64,000 nt of DNA from NCBI RefSeq assembly GCF_026410505.1, contig NZ_JAPMIU010000002.1, forward strand, positions 363,006 through 427,005, written 5' to 3'. Shown here piece after piece: positions 43,230 to 52,531 of the stretch. The DNA is from Frateuria hangzhouensis. GTDB lineage: Bacteria; Pseudomonadota; Gammaproteobacteria; Xanthomonadales; Rhodanobacteraceae. The translations under genes and the position numbers were made by a program. The notes under the pieces were generated by a model. That model worked only from the letters and a program-made list of their open reading frames with translations. It ran no database searches and was not told where the DNA came from. Each line of letters opens with the position of its first letter. The stretch's first letter is position 1.

Positions 43230-44278
43230 GCCCGCGCGAGATTGCGATCACGCCGCAGGAAGCACTCCAGCGCACCATCGAGCACCGCGAGATCTTCCAC
43301 GACGAGATGATCGCGCTGATGCGCCAGATCATGCGCGGCGAGGTGAGCCCGCTGATGACCGCGGCGATCATCACCGGCCTGCGCGTGAAGAAGGAAACCG
43401 TCGGCGAGATCACCGGTGCGGCGCGGGTGATGCGCGAGCTGTCGGCCAAGGTCGAGCCGCCGGCGCACCCGCACTTCGTGGACATCGTCGGCACCGGCGG
43501 CGACGGCGCCTCCAGCTTCAACATTTCCACCGCCTCGATGTTCGTCGCGGCGGCGGCCGGCGCGCGCGTGGCCAAGCACGGCGGGCGCAGCGTGTCGTCC
43601 AAATCCGGTAGCGCCGATGTGCTCGAGGCGCTGGGCGCCGTGATCGACCTGGACGCCGCGCGGGTCGCCCAGTGCATGGAAGAGACCGGCATCGGTTTCA
43701 TGTTCGCGCCCAACCACCATCCGGCGATGAAGGTGGTCGCGCCGGTGCGCAAGGAAATGGGCGTGCGCACCCTGTTCAACATCCTCGGTCCGCTGACCAA
43801 CCCGGCGGGTGCGCCGAATATCCTGATGGGCGTATTCCATCCCGACCTGGTCGGCATCCAGGTGCGCGTACTGCAGGCGCTGGGCGCGCGCCACGCCATG
43901 GTGGTGTGGGGCAGGGACGGCATGGATGAGATTTCGCTGGGCGCGGCCACGCTGGTCGGCGAGCTGCGCGGCGGCGAGGTGCGCGAGTACGAGATCGAGC
44001 CGGAGGATTTCGGCCTGGCGATGGCCTCCAGCCGCAATCTGCGGGTGGAAAGCGTGGACGAGTCGCGCGCCATGCTGCTCGATGCGCTGGGTGCCAGCCA
44101 CGGCGTGGCCCACGACATCGTCTGCCTCAACGCGGGCGCGGCGCTTTACACCTCGGGCGTGGCGAGCGACATCGACGAAGGCATCGCGCTGGCGCGGCAG
44201 ACCATCGCCAGTGGCGCCGCCCGTGCGAAAATGACCGAATTCATCGCCGCGACGCGGCGGCTGGCCGACACCATGTAG
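43226..44278 (+). CDS. trpD: Anthranilate phosphoribosyltransferase
   Basis: Second tryptophan-pathway enzyme: anthranilate plus PRPP gives phosphoribosyl-anthranilate. 350 residues; PRPP-binding [39 protein letters not shown] and the [11 protein letters not shown] segment are intact. Starts in the trpG stop (ATGA). The TAG stop codon (44276-44278) is contributed by the GTAG head of the REP pair that separates trpD from trpC. Confidence 0.95.
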   Translation: MSPREIAITPQEALQRTIEHREIFHDEMIALMRQIMRGEVSPLMTAAIITGLRVKKETVGEITGAARVMRELSAKVEPPAHPHFVDIVGTGGDGASSFNISTASMFVAAAAGARVAKHGGRSVSSKSGSADVLEALGAVIDLDAARVAQCMEETGIGFMFAPNHHPAMKVVAPVRKEMGVRTLFNILGPLTNPAGAPNILMGVFHPDLVGIQVRVLQALGARHAMVVWGRDGMDEISLGAATLVGELRGGEVREYEIEPEDFGLAMASSRNLRVESVDESRAMLLDALGASHGVAHDIVCLNAGAALYTSGVASDIDEGIALARQTIASGAARAKMTEFIAATRRLADTM

Positions 44279-44352
44279 GACCGACGCACCCGTGCGCGAC
44301 GGGTACGGCTTTACCGCTCCGTTGGCTTTTCGCGCACAGGTGCGCTCCTACA
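44275..44352. repeat. REP pair between trpD and trpC
   Basis: TGTAGGACCGACGCACCCGTGCGCGAC and the inverted TCGCGCACAGGTGCGCTCCTACA enclose about 25 bases. The element forms the entire trpD-trpC gap and supplies the trpD stop codon. Confidence 0.85.
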
Positions 44353-44362
44353 GTCCCACGCC

Positions 44363-45157
44363 ATGACCGACATCCTGCAACGCATCCTGGCCCGCAAGGC
44401 CGAGGAAATCGCCGAGCGCAGCGCCACGCTGCCACTGGCCGACCTCGCCGCCCGCATCGAAGGCCTGCCGCCCACCCGCGGCTTTGCCATCGCGATCGAG
44501 GACAAGCTCGCCGCCGGCCTGCCCGCGGTGATCGCCGAGGTGAAGAAGGCCAGTCCCAGCAAAGGCGTGATCCGCGCCGAATTCGATCCCGCCGCCATCG
44601 CGCGCAGCTACGAAGCGGGCGGTGCGGCGTGCCTGTCGGTGCTGACCGATCGCGACTTCTTCCAGGGCAACGAGGCGTACCTCATGCAGGCGCGCGCCGC
44701 CTGCGGGCTGCCACTGCTGCGCAAGGACTTCATCGTCGATCCTTACCAGGTTTACGAGGCGCGCGCGATCGGCGCCGACTGCGTCCTGCTGATCGTGGCC
44801 GCGCTCGGCGACGCGGCGCTGCTGGAGCTGTCGCTGCTGGCCGCCGAGCTCGACCTGGACGTGTTGTGCGAAGTGCATGACGACGATGAACTGGAGCGCG
44901 CGTTGGCCTTGCCGGTGCCGCTGATCGGCGTCAACAACCGCAACCTGCGCACGTTCGAGACCACGCTGGATACCTCGCTGGCGCTCAAGGCCCGCATGGC
45001 CGACGACGACCGCGTGCTGGTGGCCGAATCCGGCATCCACACGCGCGAGGACGTGGCGCGGCTGCGCGCGGCGGACATCCATGCGTTCCTGGTCGGCGAG
45101 GCCTTCATGCGGGCCGAGGATCCGGGCCAGGCGCTCGATCGGCTGTTCGCGGCCTGA
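44363..45157 (+). CDS. trpC: Indole-3-glycerol-phosphate synthase
   Basis: TIM-barrel enzyme that closes the indole ring; 264 residues, monofunctional (no TrpF fusion). Signatures [55 protein letters not shown] and [10 protein letters not shown] hold the catalytic Lys and Glu residues. No clear Shine-Dalgarno precedes ATG 44363 because the upstream sequence is the REP pair. Confidence 0.95.
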   Translation: MTDILQRILARKAEEIAERSATLPLADLAARIEGLPPTRGFAIAIEDKLAAGLPAVIAEVKKASPSKGVIRAEFDPAAIARSYEAGGAACLSVLTDRDFFQGNEAYLMQARAACGLPLLRKDFIVDPYQVYEARAIGADCVLLIVAALGDAALLELSLLAAELDLDVLCEVHDDDELERALALPVPLIGVNNRNLRTFETTLDTSLALKARMADDDRVLVAESGIHTREDVARLRAADIHAFLVGEAFMRAEDPGQALDRLFAA

Positions 45158-45161
45158 CGCC

Positions 45162-45836
45162 ATGGACGGGCAGGACACCCAGGCCACCGGCGCGCCGCCG
45201 GTCGTACTGTTCGACTTCGACGGCGTGCTGACCCACGCCGATACCTACGCGCTGTTCGTGCGCGAGCGCTATGCCCGCTCCGCCTGGCGCAAACTGCTTG
45301 CCCTGCTGGCGCTACCCTGGCTGCTGTTGCTGTGGCCGCTCACCCGGCGGCTGCAGCGCCCGCTGGTACACATCGCGCTGCTGGGGATGGACGAGCGCCG
45401 TTATCGCGCCACCGTGGAGGCGTTCGCCGCCGGGCTGGTACGCCGGCCGGGACACTTCTGTCGCGATGGCGTGCGCGCCCTGCGCCGGCACCAGGCGGCG
45501 GGCGAGCGTGTGATCGTGGTGACCGGCTGCGAGCACACGGTGGTCGAGAACCTGCTTTCGCAGCTGGGATTGACTGGCCTGGAACTGGTCGCTTCGCGGC
45601 TCAGGCCCGGGGCATTCGGGCTGCGCCTGGCGCATCACAACGTCGGCGCCGGCAAGCTCAAGGCGCTCGCCACGCACGGCGTACCGGCCTGGCGGCGCGC
45701 CTATGGCGATTCGCTGCACGACCTGCACATGCTCAAGGCGGCGGCCGAACCGGTACTGGTCAACGGCACGCCGAAGCTGTGCAAGCGGATCGAGCGGGCG
45801 CTGGGACGGTCGGTCGAGCGGGTGGCCTGGCACTGA
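45162..45836 (+). CDS. HAD-superfamily hydrolase (subfamily IB, PgpC-like)
   Basis: 224 residues. HAD motif I is VVLFDFDGVLT (D18, D20), motif II is VVTGCE with T, motif III/IV region AYGDSLHDLHML. Between motifs I and II lies a hydrophobic stretch (about 43-60, LLALLALPWLLLLWPL), as in PgpC-type phosphatidylglycerophosphatases, suggesting membrane association. A phosphatase on a lipid or small phosphometabolite is likely. It begins four bases after trpC and is probably in the trp operon, without an obvious metabolic link. Confidence 0.75.
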   Translation: MDGQDTQATGAPPVVLFDFDGVLTHADTYALFVRERYARSAWRKLLALLALPWLLLLWPLTRRLQRPLVHIALLGMDERRYRATVEAFAAGLVRRPGHFCRDGVRALRRHQAAGERVIVVTGCEHTVVENLLSQLGLTGLELVASRLRPGAFGLRLAHHNVGAGKLKALATHGVPAWRRAYGDSLHDLHMLKAAAEPVLVNGTPKLCKRIERALGRSVERVAWH

Positions 45837-45848
45837 GGCTGCGGCCAT

Positions 45849-45922
45849 TGTAGGAGCCCGCTTGCGGGCGATGCTTCCGCGCCAGGGCTGCGAGAGCATC
45901 GCCCGCAAGCGGGCTCCTACAG
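45849..45922. repeat. GTAG REP pair
   Basis: TGTAGGAGCCCGCTTGCGGGCGATGC and its near-perfect complement (GCATCGCCCGCAAGCGGGCTCCTACA). Sits between convergent HAD and clp genes and may act as a bidirectional 3' end. Confidence 0.9.
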
Positions 45923-45931
45923 GGTTCGCTG

Positions 45932-46681
45932 CTAGCGCGTGCCCTTGACCACGATGGTCTTGCCGGACACGTTGATCATGCCCTGTTCCTCGAGCTGCTT
46001 GAGCACGCGGCCAACCATCTCGCGCGAACAACCGACGATGCGGCTGACTTCCTGGCGCGAGATGCGGATCTGCGTGCCTTCCGGATGAGTCATGGCGTCC
46101 GGCTCCTGGCACAGGTCCAGCAGCGTGCGCGAGATGCGGTTGGTGACGTCCATGAAGGCCATGCGGCTGACCTGGCGCGAGGTGCGCAGCAGGCGGTTGG
46201 TCAGCTGCGAGCCGATCGCGAACAGGATCTTCGGGCACTCCTCGCGCAGCGGGCCTTCCATCAGCTGGAACAGGCGCTCGTAGCTGATCTCGGCCATCTC
46301 GCACGGCGTGCGGGTGCGCACGATGGACTCGCGCTGCGCCTGCTCGACGAACAGGCCCATCTCACCGATGAACTGGCCGCGGTTCAAGTAGGCCAGGATC
46401 AGTTCGCGACCTTGCTCATCCTCGGTACACACTGCCAGCGAGCCGTCGATGATGTAGTAAAGCGTGTTGGCCGGATCGCCCGGACGGATGATCGCGGTCT
46501 TGCCGGGATAGCGCCGGCGGTGACACAACGCCAGGAAACGCTCCATCGATGCCGGGTCAGGCGCGAAGCTCGGTGGCGCCTGGGACCGTTCGAAAGCCTG
46601 TTGTAATTGGTATTTGAGTTGCGCCACGTTTGGGTATCCGCTGATGAGCCACGGCGCTGCCGCCAGGGCGTTACCATGCAT
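45932..46681 (-). CDS. clp: CRP/FNR-family regulator Clp
   Basis: Global transcription regulator, 249 residues, cAMP-receptor-protein-like. Cyclic-nucleotide-binding fold about 45-160 (RPGDPANTLYYIIDGSL, GEMGLFVE) and C-terminal helix-turn-helix SRQEVSRIVGCSREMVGRVLK, ending VVKGTR. It matches Xanthomonas Clp, which binds c-di-GMP (not cAMP) and controls virulence and exoenzyme genes; the Glu in GEMG linked there to ligand specificity is present. ATG 46681 (or GTG 46684) follows AGGCGAG. Location between the trp cluster and speD is as in Xanthomonas from memory. Confidence 0.92.
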   Translation of the reverse strand: MHGNALAAAPWLISGYPNVAQLKYQLQQAFERSQAPPSFAPDPASMERFLALCHRRRYPGKTAIIRPGDPANTLYYIIDGSLAVCTEDEQGRELILAYLNRGQFIGEMGLFVEQAQRESIVRTRTPCEMAEISYERLFQLMEGPLREECPKILFAIGSQLTNRLLRTSRQVSRMAFMDVTNRISRTLLDLCQEPDAMTHPEGTQIRISRQEVSRIVGCSREMVGRVLKQLEEQGMINVSGKTIVVKGTR

Positions 46682-46802
46682 CACGTATCTCGCCTGATCA
46701 AGAGATGACTTGCCCGGGCGCCCGTGAGTTCTGTTTTCCGGGGTTTTGCCGCATACTTCGCAGTCTTTCGGCCAAGCTGTCCACCAGGCCGGAACCTCGA
46801 GT

Positions 46803-46840
46803 CGCGCAGGATGAGGGTCCTGGCGCGTCTTTTTCTTTTT
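46803..46840 (+). terminator. Strong intrinsic terminator upstream of speD
   Basis: CGCGCAGGA-TGAGGG-TCCTGGCGCG (one bulge) followed by TCTTTTTCTTTTT, on the plus strand, 63 bases before the speD start. No annotated gene ends here, so it terminates either a small RNA from the clp-speD gap or the speD leader itself. Confidence 0.75.
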
Positions 46841-46903
46841 CGCGGGGACCCTTGCTGCTAACCCGCCTCATCTGCTGGCCGTGACCGGCCATGGAGAGTC
46901 GCC

Positions 46904-47689
46904 GTGGTGAAACCGCTCCCGCGCCTGCGCCTGCAGGGCTTCAACAACCTGACCAAGGCCCTGAGCTTCAACATCTACGACATCTGCTACGCGGTGTCCG
47001 AAGATCAGCGCCAGCGCTACATCGAGTACATCGACGAGCAGTACGACGCCGACCGGCTCACCCAGATCCTCACCGACGTGGCGGAGATCATCGGCGCGAA
47101 CATCCTCAACATCGCGCGCCAGGACTACGACCCGCAGGGTGCCTCGGTCACCATCCTCATTTCCGAGGAGCCGGTGGTGGAGAAGCTCGGCCGCGACACC
47201 ATCTCCGGCGCGATGGTGGCGCACATGGACAAGAGCCACATCACCGTCCACACCTATCCGGAAACGCACCCGCACAACGGCATCGCGACCTTCCGCGCAG
47301 ACATCGACGTGGCCACCTGCGGCGTGATCTCGCCGCTGAAGGCCCTGAACTACCTGATCGACAGCTTCGAGTCGGACATCGTGGTGTGCGACTACCGCGT
47401 GCGCGGCTTCACCCGCGACGTGAAGGGCAAGAAGCACTTCATCGACCACAAGATCAACTCGGTGCAGGACTACCTGGCGCGCCACATCCGCCAGAAGTAC
47501 GAGATGTTCGACGTCAACGTCTATCAGGAAAACATCTTCCACACGAAGATGCACATCAAGGACTTCGACCTGGACACCTACCTGTTCGAGGCGCACGCGG
47601 ACGACCTGTCGTTCAAGGAGCGCCAGCGGATCGAGTCGCTGCTCAAGCGCGAGATCGAGGAGTTGTTCCACGGGCGCAACCTGATGTGA
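46904..47689 (+). CDS. speD: S-adenosylmethionine decarboxylase proenzyme
   Basis: Makes decarboxylated AdoMet, the aminopropyl donor for spermidine. 261 residues, the long E. coli-type (class 1A) enzyme. Self-cleavage occurs at K110/S111 in [14 protein letters not shown], generating the pyruvoyl group. Start is GTG 46904 with GGAG seven bases upstream; the next codon is also GTG. No speE is adjacent. A terminator upstream suggests leader control; one follows the stop. Confidence 0.95.
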   Translation: MVKPLPRLRLQGFNNLTKALSFNIYDICYAVSEDQRQRYIEYIDEQYDADRLTQILTDVAEIIGANILNIARQDYDPQGASVTILISEEPVVEKLGRDTISGAMVAHMDKSHITVHTYPETHPHNGIATFRADIDVATCGVISPLKALNYLIDSFESDIVVCDYRVRGFTRDVKGKKHFIDHKINSVQDYLARHIRQKYEMFDVNVYQENIFHTKMHIKDFDLDTYLFEAHADDLSFKERQRIESLLKREIEELFHGRNLM

Positions 47690-47696
47690 TCGACGA

Positions 47697-47719
47697 CCCC
47701 GCCGCGAGGCGGGGTTTTT
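47697..47719 (+). terminator. Rho-independent terminator of speD
   Basis: CCCCGCC-GCGA-GGCGGGG followed by TTTTT, eight bases after the stop. Confidence 0.9.
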
Positions 47720-47754
47720 CGTTGCGGGGACGCAAGCGTGGCTAAGGTGGCCAC

Positions 47755-48444
47755 ATGCGCGCCTTCCTGCTGTTCCTGCTGCTGCTCGCCCTGCTGACGC
47801 TGGTGTGGTCGCGCGGCTGGCGCCCTCCGGATCGCTACAACCCCTGGGCGCCGCTGGACCTGCGTGAGCCGCCGGATCTTTTCTTTCGTTACAAGCTTGA
47901 TCGGCTCGCGCGCGAGCCGGCAGCCTGCAGGGCAGCGCTGGCGCGGGCGGGTGCGCGCTTCGAGCCGCTGCGCGACCGCGCCGGTCCCGGGGCGTGCGGC
48001 TGGACCCATGCGGTGCGCCTGGAGGGCACCGGCGAGGCGAGGCTGCAGCGGCCGGCCATCGTCACCTGCCCGTTGGCGGCCACGCTGGTGTTGCTCGACC
48101 GCCAGGTATTGCAGCCGGCCGCGAGCGTCATCTACCGCAGCCACGTCACGCGGATCGACCACGTCGGCAGCTACGCCTGCCGCAACGTTTACGGTCGCCC
48201 CGGCGCCCCGCTCAGCCGCCATGCGCGCGCCGCGGCAATCGACCTGACCGGATTCGCATTGGCCGACGGGCATACCTTGCGCATCGCCGACGACTGGAAG
48301 GCACGAGGCAAGGCCAGCGCGTTCCTGCACCGCGTACACAACCGCGCCTGCGAGGTGGCTGGCATGGTGCTGGGGCCGGATTACAACGCCGAGCACCACA
48401 GCCATTTCCACATGCAGGCGAGCGGGTGGGGGTATTGCCGGTAA
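47755..48444 (+). CDS. Extensin-like C-terminal domain protein, membrane-anchored
   Basis: 229 residues: N-terminal membrane anchor (about 1-19, FLLFLLLLALLTLVW) and an extensin-like_C domain, a fold related to LAS/M15 metallopeptidases. Probable zinc ligands are His and Asp in SRHARAAAIDLTGF and His in EHHSHFHMQ. Conserved Cys pairs suggest an extracytoplasmic location. By fold it may be a D,D- or L,D-peptidase acting on peptidoglycan, but activity is unproven for the family. Confidence 0.8.
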   Translation: MRAFLLFLLLLALLTLVWSRGWRPPDRYNPWAPLDLREPPDLFFRYKLDRLAREPAACRAALARAGARFEPLRDRAGPGACGWTHAVRLEGTGEARLQRPAIVTCPLAATLVLLDRQVLQPAASVIYRSHVTRIDHVGSYACRNVYGRPGAPLSRHARAAAIDLTGFALADGHTLRIADDWKARGKASAFLHRVHNRACEVAGMVLGPDYNAEHHSHFHMQASGWGYCR

Positions 48445-48458
48445 GGCCGAGGTGGCCC

Positions 48459-48540
48459 TGTAGGAGCCCGCTCGCGGGCGATGCCCTTGCTTTGGTTTGG
48501 TGCCGGTGAAAAGAAATCGCCCGCAAGCGGGTTTCCTGCA
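48459..48540. repeat. GTAG REP pair
   Basis: TGTAGGAGCCCGCTCGCGGGCGATGC and inverted ATCGCCCGCAAGCGGGTTTCCTGCA, between convergent extensin-like and coq7 genes. Confidence 0.85.
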
Positions 48541-48552
48541 GTGAGCAGGAGG

Positions 48553-49194
48553 TCAAATGCGGTAGGCGACGCTCTTCATGATCAGCGAGCTCAGATGCAT
48601 CAGCCCGGGGATCGGAAAGGGCAGGTCGATGCCGCCACGCGCGCGGGCGTTGTCCGCGTGGCGCACTTCGTCGGCCTGCATCTGCGCCAGCACGGCGCGC
48701 GAGCGTTCGTCCTGCGGCGGCAGGCGCTGCAGGTGGTCTTCCAGGTGCGCCTCCACCTGCCGTTCGGTTTCCACCACGAAGCCCAGGCTGACCTTGTCGC
48801 CGACCAGGGCGGCGGCGGCGCCTATCGCGTAGCTGCCGGCATACCACACCGGATTGAGCAGGCTCGGGCGGCTGTCCAACTCGCGCAGGCGTTGCGCGCA
48901 CCAGGCCAGGTGATCGGTTTCCTCGTCCGCCGCGTGCTGCAGGTGCGCGCGCGTGGCTTCGTCGCGCGCGAGCGCCGCCTGGCCGTCGTACAGCGCCTGG
49001 GCACACACCTCGCCGGTGTGGTTCACGCGCATCAGGCCGGCGGCGTGGCGGCGCTCCCGTTCGTCCAGCGGCGCATCTTCCAGCGAGGCGGCGGGCGAGG
49101 GACGGGCCGCCTCCGGCGCGCCGGCGACGGTTTCCAGGGCGCGCTCGACACCCGCCAGCAGGCGGTCGAGCGGAGAGAGTGTGCGTACGGTCAT
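48553..49194 (-). CDS. coq7: Coq7-type demethoxyubiquinone hydroxylase
   Basis: Di-iron monooxygenase of ubiquinone synthesis, replacing the flavin enzyme UbiF of E. coli. 213 residues in a ferritin-like fold with two repeats of E...Exx[36 protein letters not shown] and [11 protein letters not shown] supply the six iron ligands. Membrane-peripheral. ATG 49194 follows GGAAG; upstream in-frame residues are unlikely. Confidence 0.92.
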   Translation of the reverse strand: MTVRTLSPLDRLLAGVERALETVAGAPEAARPSPAASLEDAPLDERERRHAAGLMRVNHTGEVCAQALYDGQAALARDEATRAHLQHAADEETDHLAWCAQRLRELDSRPSLLNPVWYAGSYAIGAAAALVGDKVSLGFVVETERQVEAHLEDHLQRLPPQDERSRAVLAQMQADEVRHADNARARGGIDLPFPIPGLMHLSSLIMKSVAYRI

Positions 49195-49437
49195 GACGGC
49201 TTCCGAGAGGCGGCGGCGCATCGTCGATGCGGCATCGGCCAGGCGTGGCCGAGCGGGTATTGGACGACAGCGCAGCCGCCGGCGCCAGCGCGGCGGCGTT
49301 CCGGCGGCTCGCGTGCGCTGACGGGCTCCACGATATAATGAAGGTGTCGGTCATGGCCGCCGCGTGCGCGCCGGCCGCTGGACGGGTCGACTTTCGGTTC
49401 GGCGAGCGCGTCGGCTGACGCTTAGAGGTTCCCGGGC

Positions 49438-49468
49438 TTGTCCTCGGACATGGCGTGCGTGCTATCAT
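49438..49468 (+). promoter_or_regulatory. Possible distal rplM promoter
   Basis: TTGTCC, 19-bp spacer, TATCAT. Weaker spacing than the proximal promoter. Confidence 0.35.
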
Positions 49469-49498
49469 TGTCAGCTCACAGCCGGCCGACCGGCAGGC

Positions 49499-49528
49499 TT
49501 GCGCGATGGATGACGGCTCCGCTATCAT
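49499..49528 (+). promoter_or_regulatory. Probable proximal rplM-rpsI promoter
   Basis: TTGCGC (49499-49504), 18-bp spacer, TATCAT (49523-49528), about 60 bases before the rplM start, leaving a short leader typical for ribosomal protein operons. Confidence 0.55.
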
Positions 49529-49591
49529 CTCGCGCCTTTGTTCCACCGATTCCGCTTACCGCCTTCGTGGCGGCAGACAGGTATTCTTGAG

Positions 49592-50020
49592 ATGAAAACG
49601 TTCAGCGCCAAGCCGGAAAGCGTCAAGCGCGACTGGTTCGTGGTCGACGCCACGGGCAAGACGCTCGGCCGTCTTTCCACCGAGATCGCCCGCCGCCTGC
49701 GCGGCAAGCACAAGCCGGAGTTCACCCCGCACGTCGACACCGGCGATTACATCGTCGTGGTCAATGCGGAGAAGGTCGCGGTTACCGGCGCCAAGCTGGA
49801 CGACAAGATGTACCACCGGTTCACCGGTTATGTCGGCAACCTCAAGACCATGAGCCTGAAGGACCTGCTGGCGACGCACCCGGAGCGGGTGATCGAGATC
49901 GCCGTCAAGGGCATGCTGCCGAAGAACCCGCTGGGCCGTGCGATGTATCGCAAGCTCAAGGTGTACGGCGGCGCCGAACATCCGCATACCGCCCAGCAGC
50001 CGCAGGCGCTGGAGATCTAA
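49592..50020 (+). CDS. rplM: 50S ribosomal protein L13
   Basis: 142 residues, the standard L13 length. Starts [20 protein letters not shown] and contains [20 protein letters not shown] and the signature [15 protein letters not shown]. Binds 23S rRNA early in 50S assembly; in E. coli it also represses its own operon. Start ATG 49592 after TTGAG. Followed after nine bases by rpsI, the conserved pair. Confidence 0.98.
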   Translation: MKTFSAKPESVKRDWFVVDATGKTLGRLSTEIARRLRGKHKPEFTPHVDTGDYIVVVNAEKVAVTGAKLDDKMYHRFTGYVGNLKTMSLKDLLATHPERVIEIAVKGMLPKNPLGRAMYRKLKVYGGAEHPHTAQQPQALEI

Positions 50021-50029
50021 GGGAAACTC

Positions 50030-50422
50030 ATGGCAATCCAGCAGAATTACGGCACCGGCCGCCGCAAGACCTCCGCCGCCCGCGTGTTCCTGCGCAAGGG
50101 CAGCGGCGCCATCGAAGTCAATGGCAAGTCGCTCGACCAGTTCTTCGGTCGCGAAACCTCGCGCATGATCGTGCGCCAGCCGCTCGAGCTGACCGAGAGT
50201 GCCGACAAGTTCGACATCAAGGTCACCGTCGCCGGCGGCGGTATCACCGGCCAGGCCGGTGCGATCCGCCTGGGCATCGCCCGCGCGCTGATCGAGTATG
50301 ACGAAAGCTTGAAGTCGCCGCTGCGCAAGGCCGGTTTCGTGACCCGCGACGCCCGCGAGGTCGAGCGCAAGAAGGTCGGTCTGCACAAGGCACGTCGCGC
50401 GACCCAGTTCTCGAAGCGCTAA
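50030..50422 (+). CDS. rpsI: 30S ribosomal protein S9
   Basis: 130 residues ending QFSKR, whose C-terminal basic tail reaches the P-site tRNA. Typical start [16 protein letters not shown] and central [25 protein letters not shown] precedes the ATG. Second gene of the rplM-rpsI operon. Confidence 0.98.
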   Translation: MAIQQNYGTGRRKTSAARVFLRKGSGAIEVNGKSLDQFFGRETSRMIVRQPLELTESADKFDIKVTVAGGGITGQAGAIRLGIARALIEYDESLKSPLRKAGFVTRDAREVERKKVGLHKARRATQFSKR

Positions 50423-50476
50423 ACCGCGCTTCATGGGGCGATGCATCCGGTCAGAGCGCATCGTATCCCGGGGTTT

Positions 50477-50550
50477 TGGGAGATCGTCTAACGGTAGGAC
50501 AACGGACTCTGACTCCGTTTATCTAGGTTCGAATCCTAGTCTCCCAGCCA
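50477..50550 (+). tRNA. tRNA-Gln (anticodon CUG)
   Basis: 74 nt including encoded CCA. Acceptor TGGGAGA pairs with TCTCCCA; anticodon stem ACGGA/TCCGT encloses CTCTGAC with anticodon CTG; T-arm CTAGGTTCGAATCCTAG. The D-loop TCGTCTAACGGTAGGAC is typical of Gln tRNAs. Confidence 0.97.
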
Positions 50551-50557
50551 ATCGAGG

Positions 50558-50586
50558 GGCCCGCCACTGGCGGGCCTCTTTTTTTT
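50558..50586 (+). terminator. Intrinsic terminator after tRNA-Gln
   Basis: GGCCCGCC-ACT-GGCGGGCC followed by TCTTTTTTTT. Confidence 0.92.
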
Positions 50587-50878
50587 GCATGCCATTCAGT
50601 GCGGCCAAAAGCTGCCGATAACCCGCAATGGCCGTACACTCTGAGGGTGGGCCCCGGCAGCCGCGAATCCTGCGACGCACGCCACATCGGCAGGCTCCAT
50701 CGGCTGCAGCGCCATGCCCGACTTGCGCTACGATGGTCGTGCTGGGAGCGGGGCCGATAGGTTGTTGGTTTCACTCGTTTTTCACGCGATGAATTGTTTG
50801 ATTGTCGGAATATGATGCGGGCGCGCAAGCGTCGCTGAGTTGGGGCGACTCAGGATGTCCAGCCAAGGGGGTAGGGAG
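50587..50878. other. Intergenic region before the MASE1 gene
   Basis: About 290 bases, no gene supported. TATGAT at 50811-50816 is a possible -10 for the MASE1 gene, but no matching -35 is seen. Confidence 0.4.
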
Positions 50879-52468
50879 ATGCTAGCTAGGATTTCGGCCA
50901 ATGCATGGCTTCAGCACATTGCTGTTGCCGTCGCGTACGCCCTTGTGTTCGCGCTCTTGCGCGAGGTGTCGTTCTCCCACTGGTTCCTTTTTGCCGGACT
51001 TCGTTTCGGCGCGTTGCTGCTCGTGCCGTATCGCTACTGGCCGGCGCTTCTGATCGGAGAGGCTGGGCCTCTGGCCTATACCGCCATCGAGTGTGCGGGC
51101 CAATATGGCTGGCTTTGGGGCGCCTTCTTCATGGTGCCGCCGATGCTGTTCGCGATGCCGGTGGCGGCCTGGTGCCGGCGGCGGCACCGCCTGTTCCCCA
51201 CGAGGGCCTCGACCAACATCAATGTTTTCCTGCTGAGCACCTTGGTCGTTTCAGTGATCTGGACGGCACTGAACATGGCCACCTTGTCGCTGATGCAGTT
51301 GCCCCCGGGCGAAGCTCTTCCCTACCAGGGCGAAGTGGCGGGATGGTATTTCGTCGGCTTCTTCCTGGGCATTCTTACGGTAGTTCCATTGGTGCTCCTC
51401 GTGCGCGAGGAGCTGCTGACTGCGGGATTGCGGCAGCTCTGGTCGCGGTTCTCGGAAAGCCGCCTGGTCATGGACACGGTATGCCTCCTGTTGCCGTCCC
51501 TGGCTTTGCTGGTCTGGCTGGCCTCAAGCGGAGCGGGCGCAGCGAGCCAGGAGGCCAGGGTCGCCATGTTCCTGCCCGTCGTGTTGTTGTCGCTCCGGCA
51601 CGGTTGGCGGGGGGCCGCGGTCGGTGGAACTGCCGCCAGCATCGCCGTGGTGCTCACCATGCCGAAGTTGTATGACAACAATACGCTGCACGCCCAAGTC
51701 TTTATCGCCTTCACCATCACCACCATGATGATGCTGGGGGGACGGATCGCGGTTCTGCATGAGCGGGAGAAGCGCGACAAGGCTGATGCCCAGCTCGCCC
51801 TGGCGGTGGCCCAGAGGAATATCTATCTGGGTGAGATGCAGCTGCGACAAACTTCTTTTGCTCTAGAACAAATGAGTGGCGCCATTCAAGCGTCCTATAC
51901 GCAGCTGCTTGGCCGCCTCCGCTGCCTGATGCCCGGGACCGACGAGCGAAGCTATTACCGTCAGGCAGCCGTGACGCAGCATCAGATGTACCGCTTGGCC
52001 GATTCTCTGTACCCGTTGTCCTGGCGAGAGCGCGGGCTGCCGGCCGCGCTGCGGGAGGGTTCCATGCCGCGTGCGCTGGACGAAGCCGGCATTACCTACT
52101 GGTGCGATATCCATGACGCGGGTCTGAGCGAACTATCGACCAGCATTCACATGACGCTCTACCGCCTGGCTTGTGAAGCGGTGGCTTTGGCTTGCGCCAA
52201 GCGCAACGTCAGCGGTATCCGGATGCGGCTGCGCAGCGGTTCGTTCAAGGGCCGCCGCTGGGCTGTACTCTGCGTGGACAGCCACGTCGACTACGAACGC
52301 TTGGCCCGGGTGCGCTGGGATGAGCTGATTCCAGCGCTGGGCGGAAGCGGTCTGGGTGTTGGTGCCCTTAAAGACCGGGCTACCGTATTCAATGGCAAGG
52401 TCCGGGTGCGGTCCCTGGCCGATTCGAACCGCATCAGCCTCATACTTTTCGAGCCTGACCTTGTTTGA
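50879..52468 (+). CDS. MASE1-domain membrane protein with degenerate histidine-kinase-like C terminus
   Basis: 529 residues. The N-terminal half (about 1-300) is a MASE1-like sensor domain with eight or so membrane spans, beginning IAVAVAYALVFALLREVSF. The C-terminal ~220 residues resemble NarX/UhpB-type kinases in length and pattern, but key residues are missing: no phospho-acceptor ELHD, the ATPase N-box is replaced (RLACEAVALACAKRN), and the DxG box reads CVDSHVDYE. A remnant G2 box, GLGVGALKDRATVFNGKV, persists. It is probably a non-catalytic signalling protein, not an active kinase. Start ATG 50879 after AAGGGGG; ATG 50855 possible. No response regulator is adjacent. A terminator follows. 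Confidence 0.75.
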   Translation: MLARISANAWLQHIAVAVAYALVFALLREVSFSHWFLFAGLRFGALLLVPYRYWPALLIGEAGPLAYTAIECAGQYGWLWGAFFMVPPMLFAMPVAAWCRRRHRLFPTRASTNINVFLLSTLVVSVIWTALNMATLSLMQLPPGEALPYQGEVAGWYFVGFFLGILTVVPLVLLVREELLTAGLRQLWSRFSESRLVMDTVCLLLPSLALLVWLASSGAGAASQEARVAMFLPVVLLSLRHGWRGAAVGGTAASIAVVLTMPKLYDNNTLHAQVFIAFTITTMMMLGGRIAVLHEREKRDKADAQLALAVAQRNIYLGEMQLRQTSFALEQMSGAIQASYTQLLGRLRCLMPGTDERSYYRQAAVTQHQMYRLADSLYPLSWRERGLPAALREGSMPRALDEAGITYWCDIHDAGLSELSTSIHMTLYRLACEAVALACAKRNVSGIRMRLRSGSFKGRRWAVLCVDSHVDYERLARVRWDELIPALGGSGLGVGALKDRATVFNGKVRVRSLADSNRISLILFEPDLV

Positions 52469-52487
52469 TGCGTTTTCTGCTCATCAA

Positions 52488-52516
52488 AAAAAACCGCCTT
52501 CCGGCGGTTTTTTTTT
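52488..52516. terminator. Bidirectional terminator
   Basis: AAAAAACCGCC-TTCC-GGCGGTTTTTTTTT serves both the MASE1 gene (plus) and the secreted hypothetical (minus). Confidence 0.92.
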
Positions 52517-52531
52517 ATTTTTTACCCGGGG

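Larger units (their letters stand above)
49195..49591. other. Divergent intergenic region between coq7 and rplM
   Basis: 397 bases, no gene seen. It holds rplM promoters (see 49438-49468 and 49499-49528) and a perfect but isolated TATAAT at 49334-49339 with no -35 partner. Confidence 0.5.

Noticed and set aside
49329..49345. TATAAT at 49334 as an rplM promoter
   Set aside because: No -35 element at 16-19 bp and more than 250 bases from rplM; better promoters lie closer.
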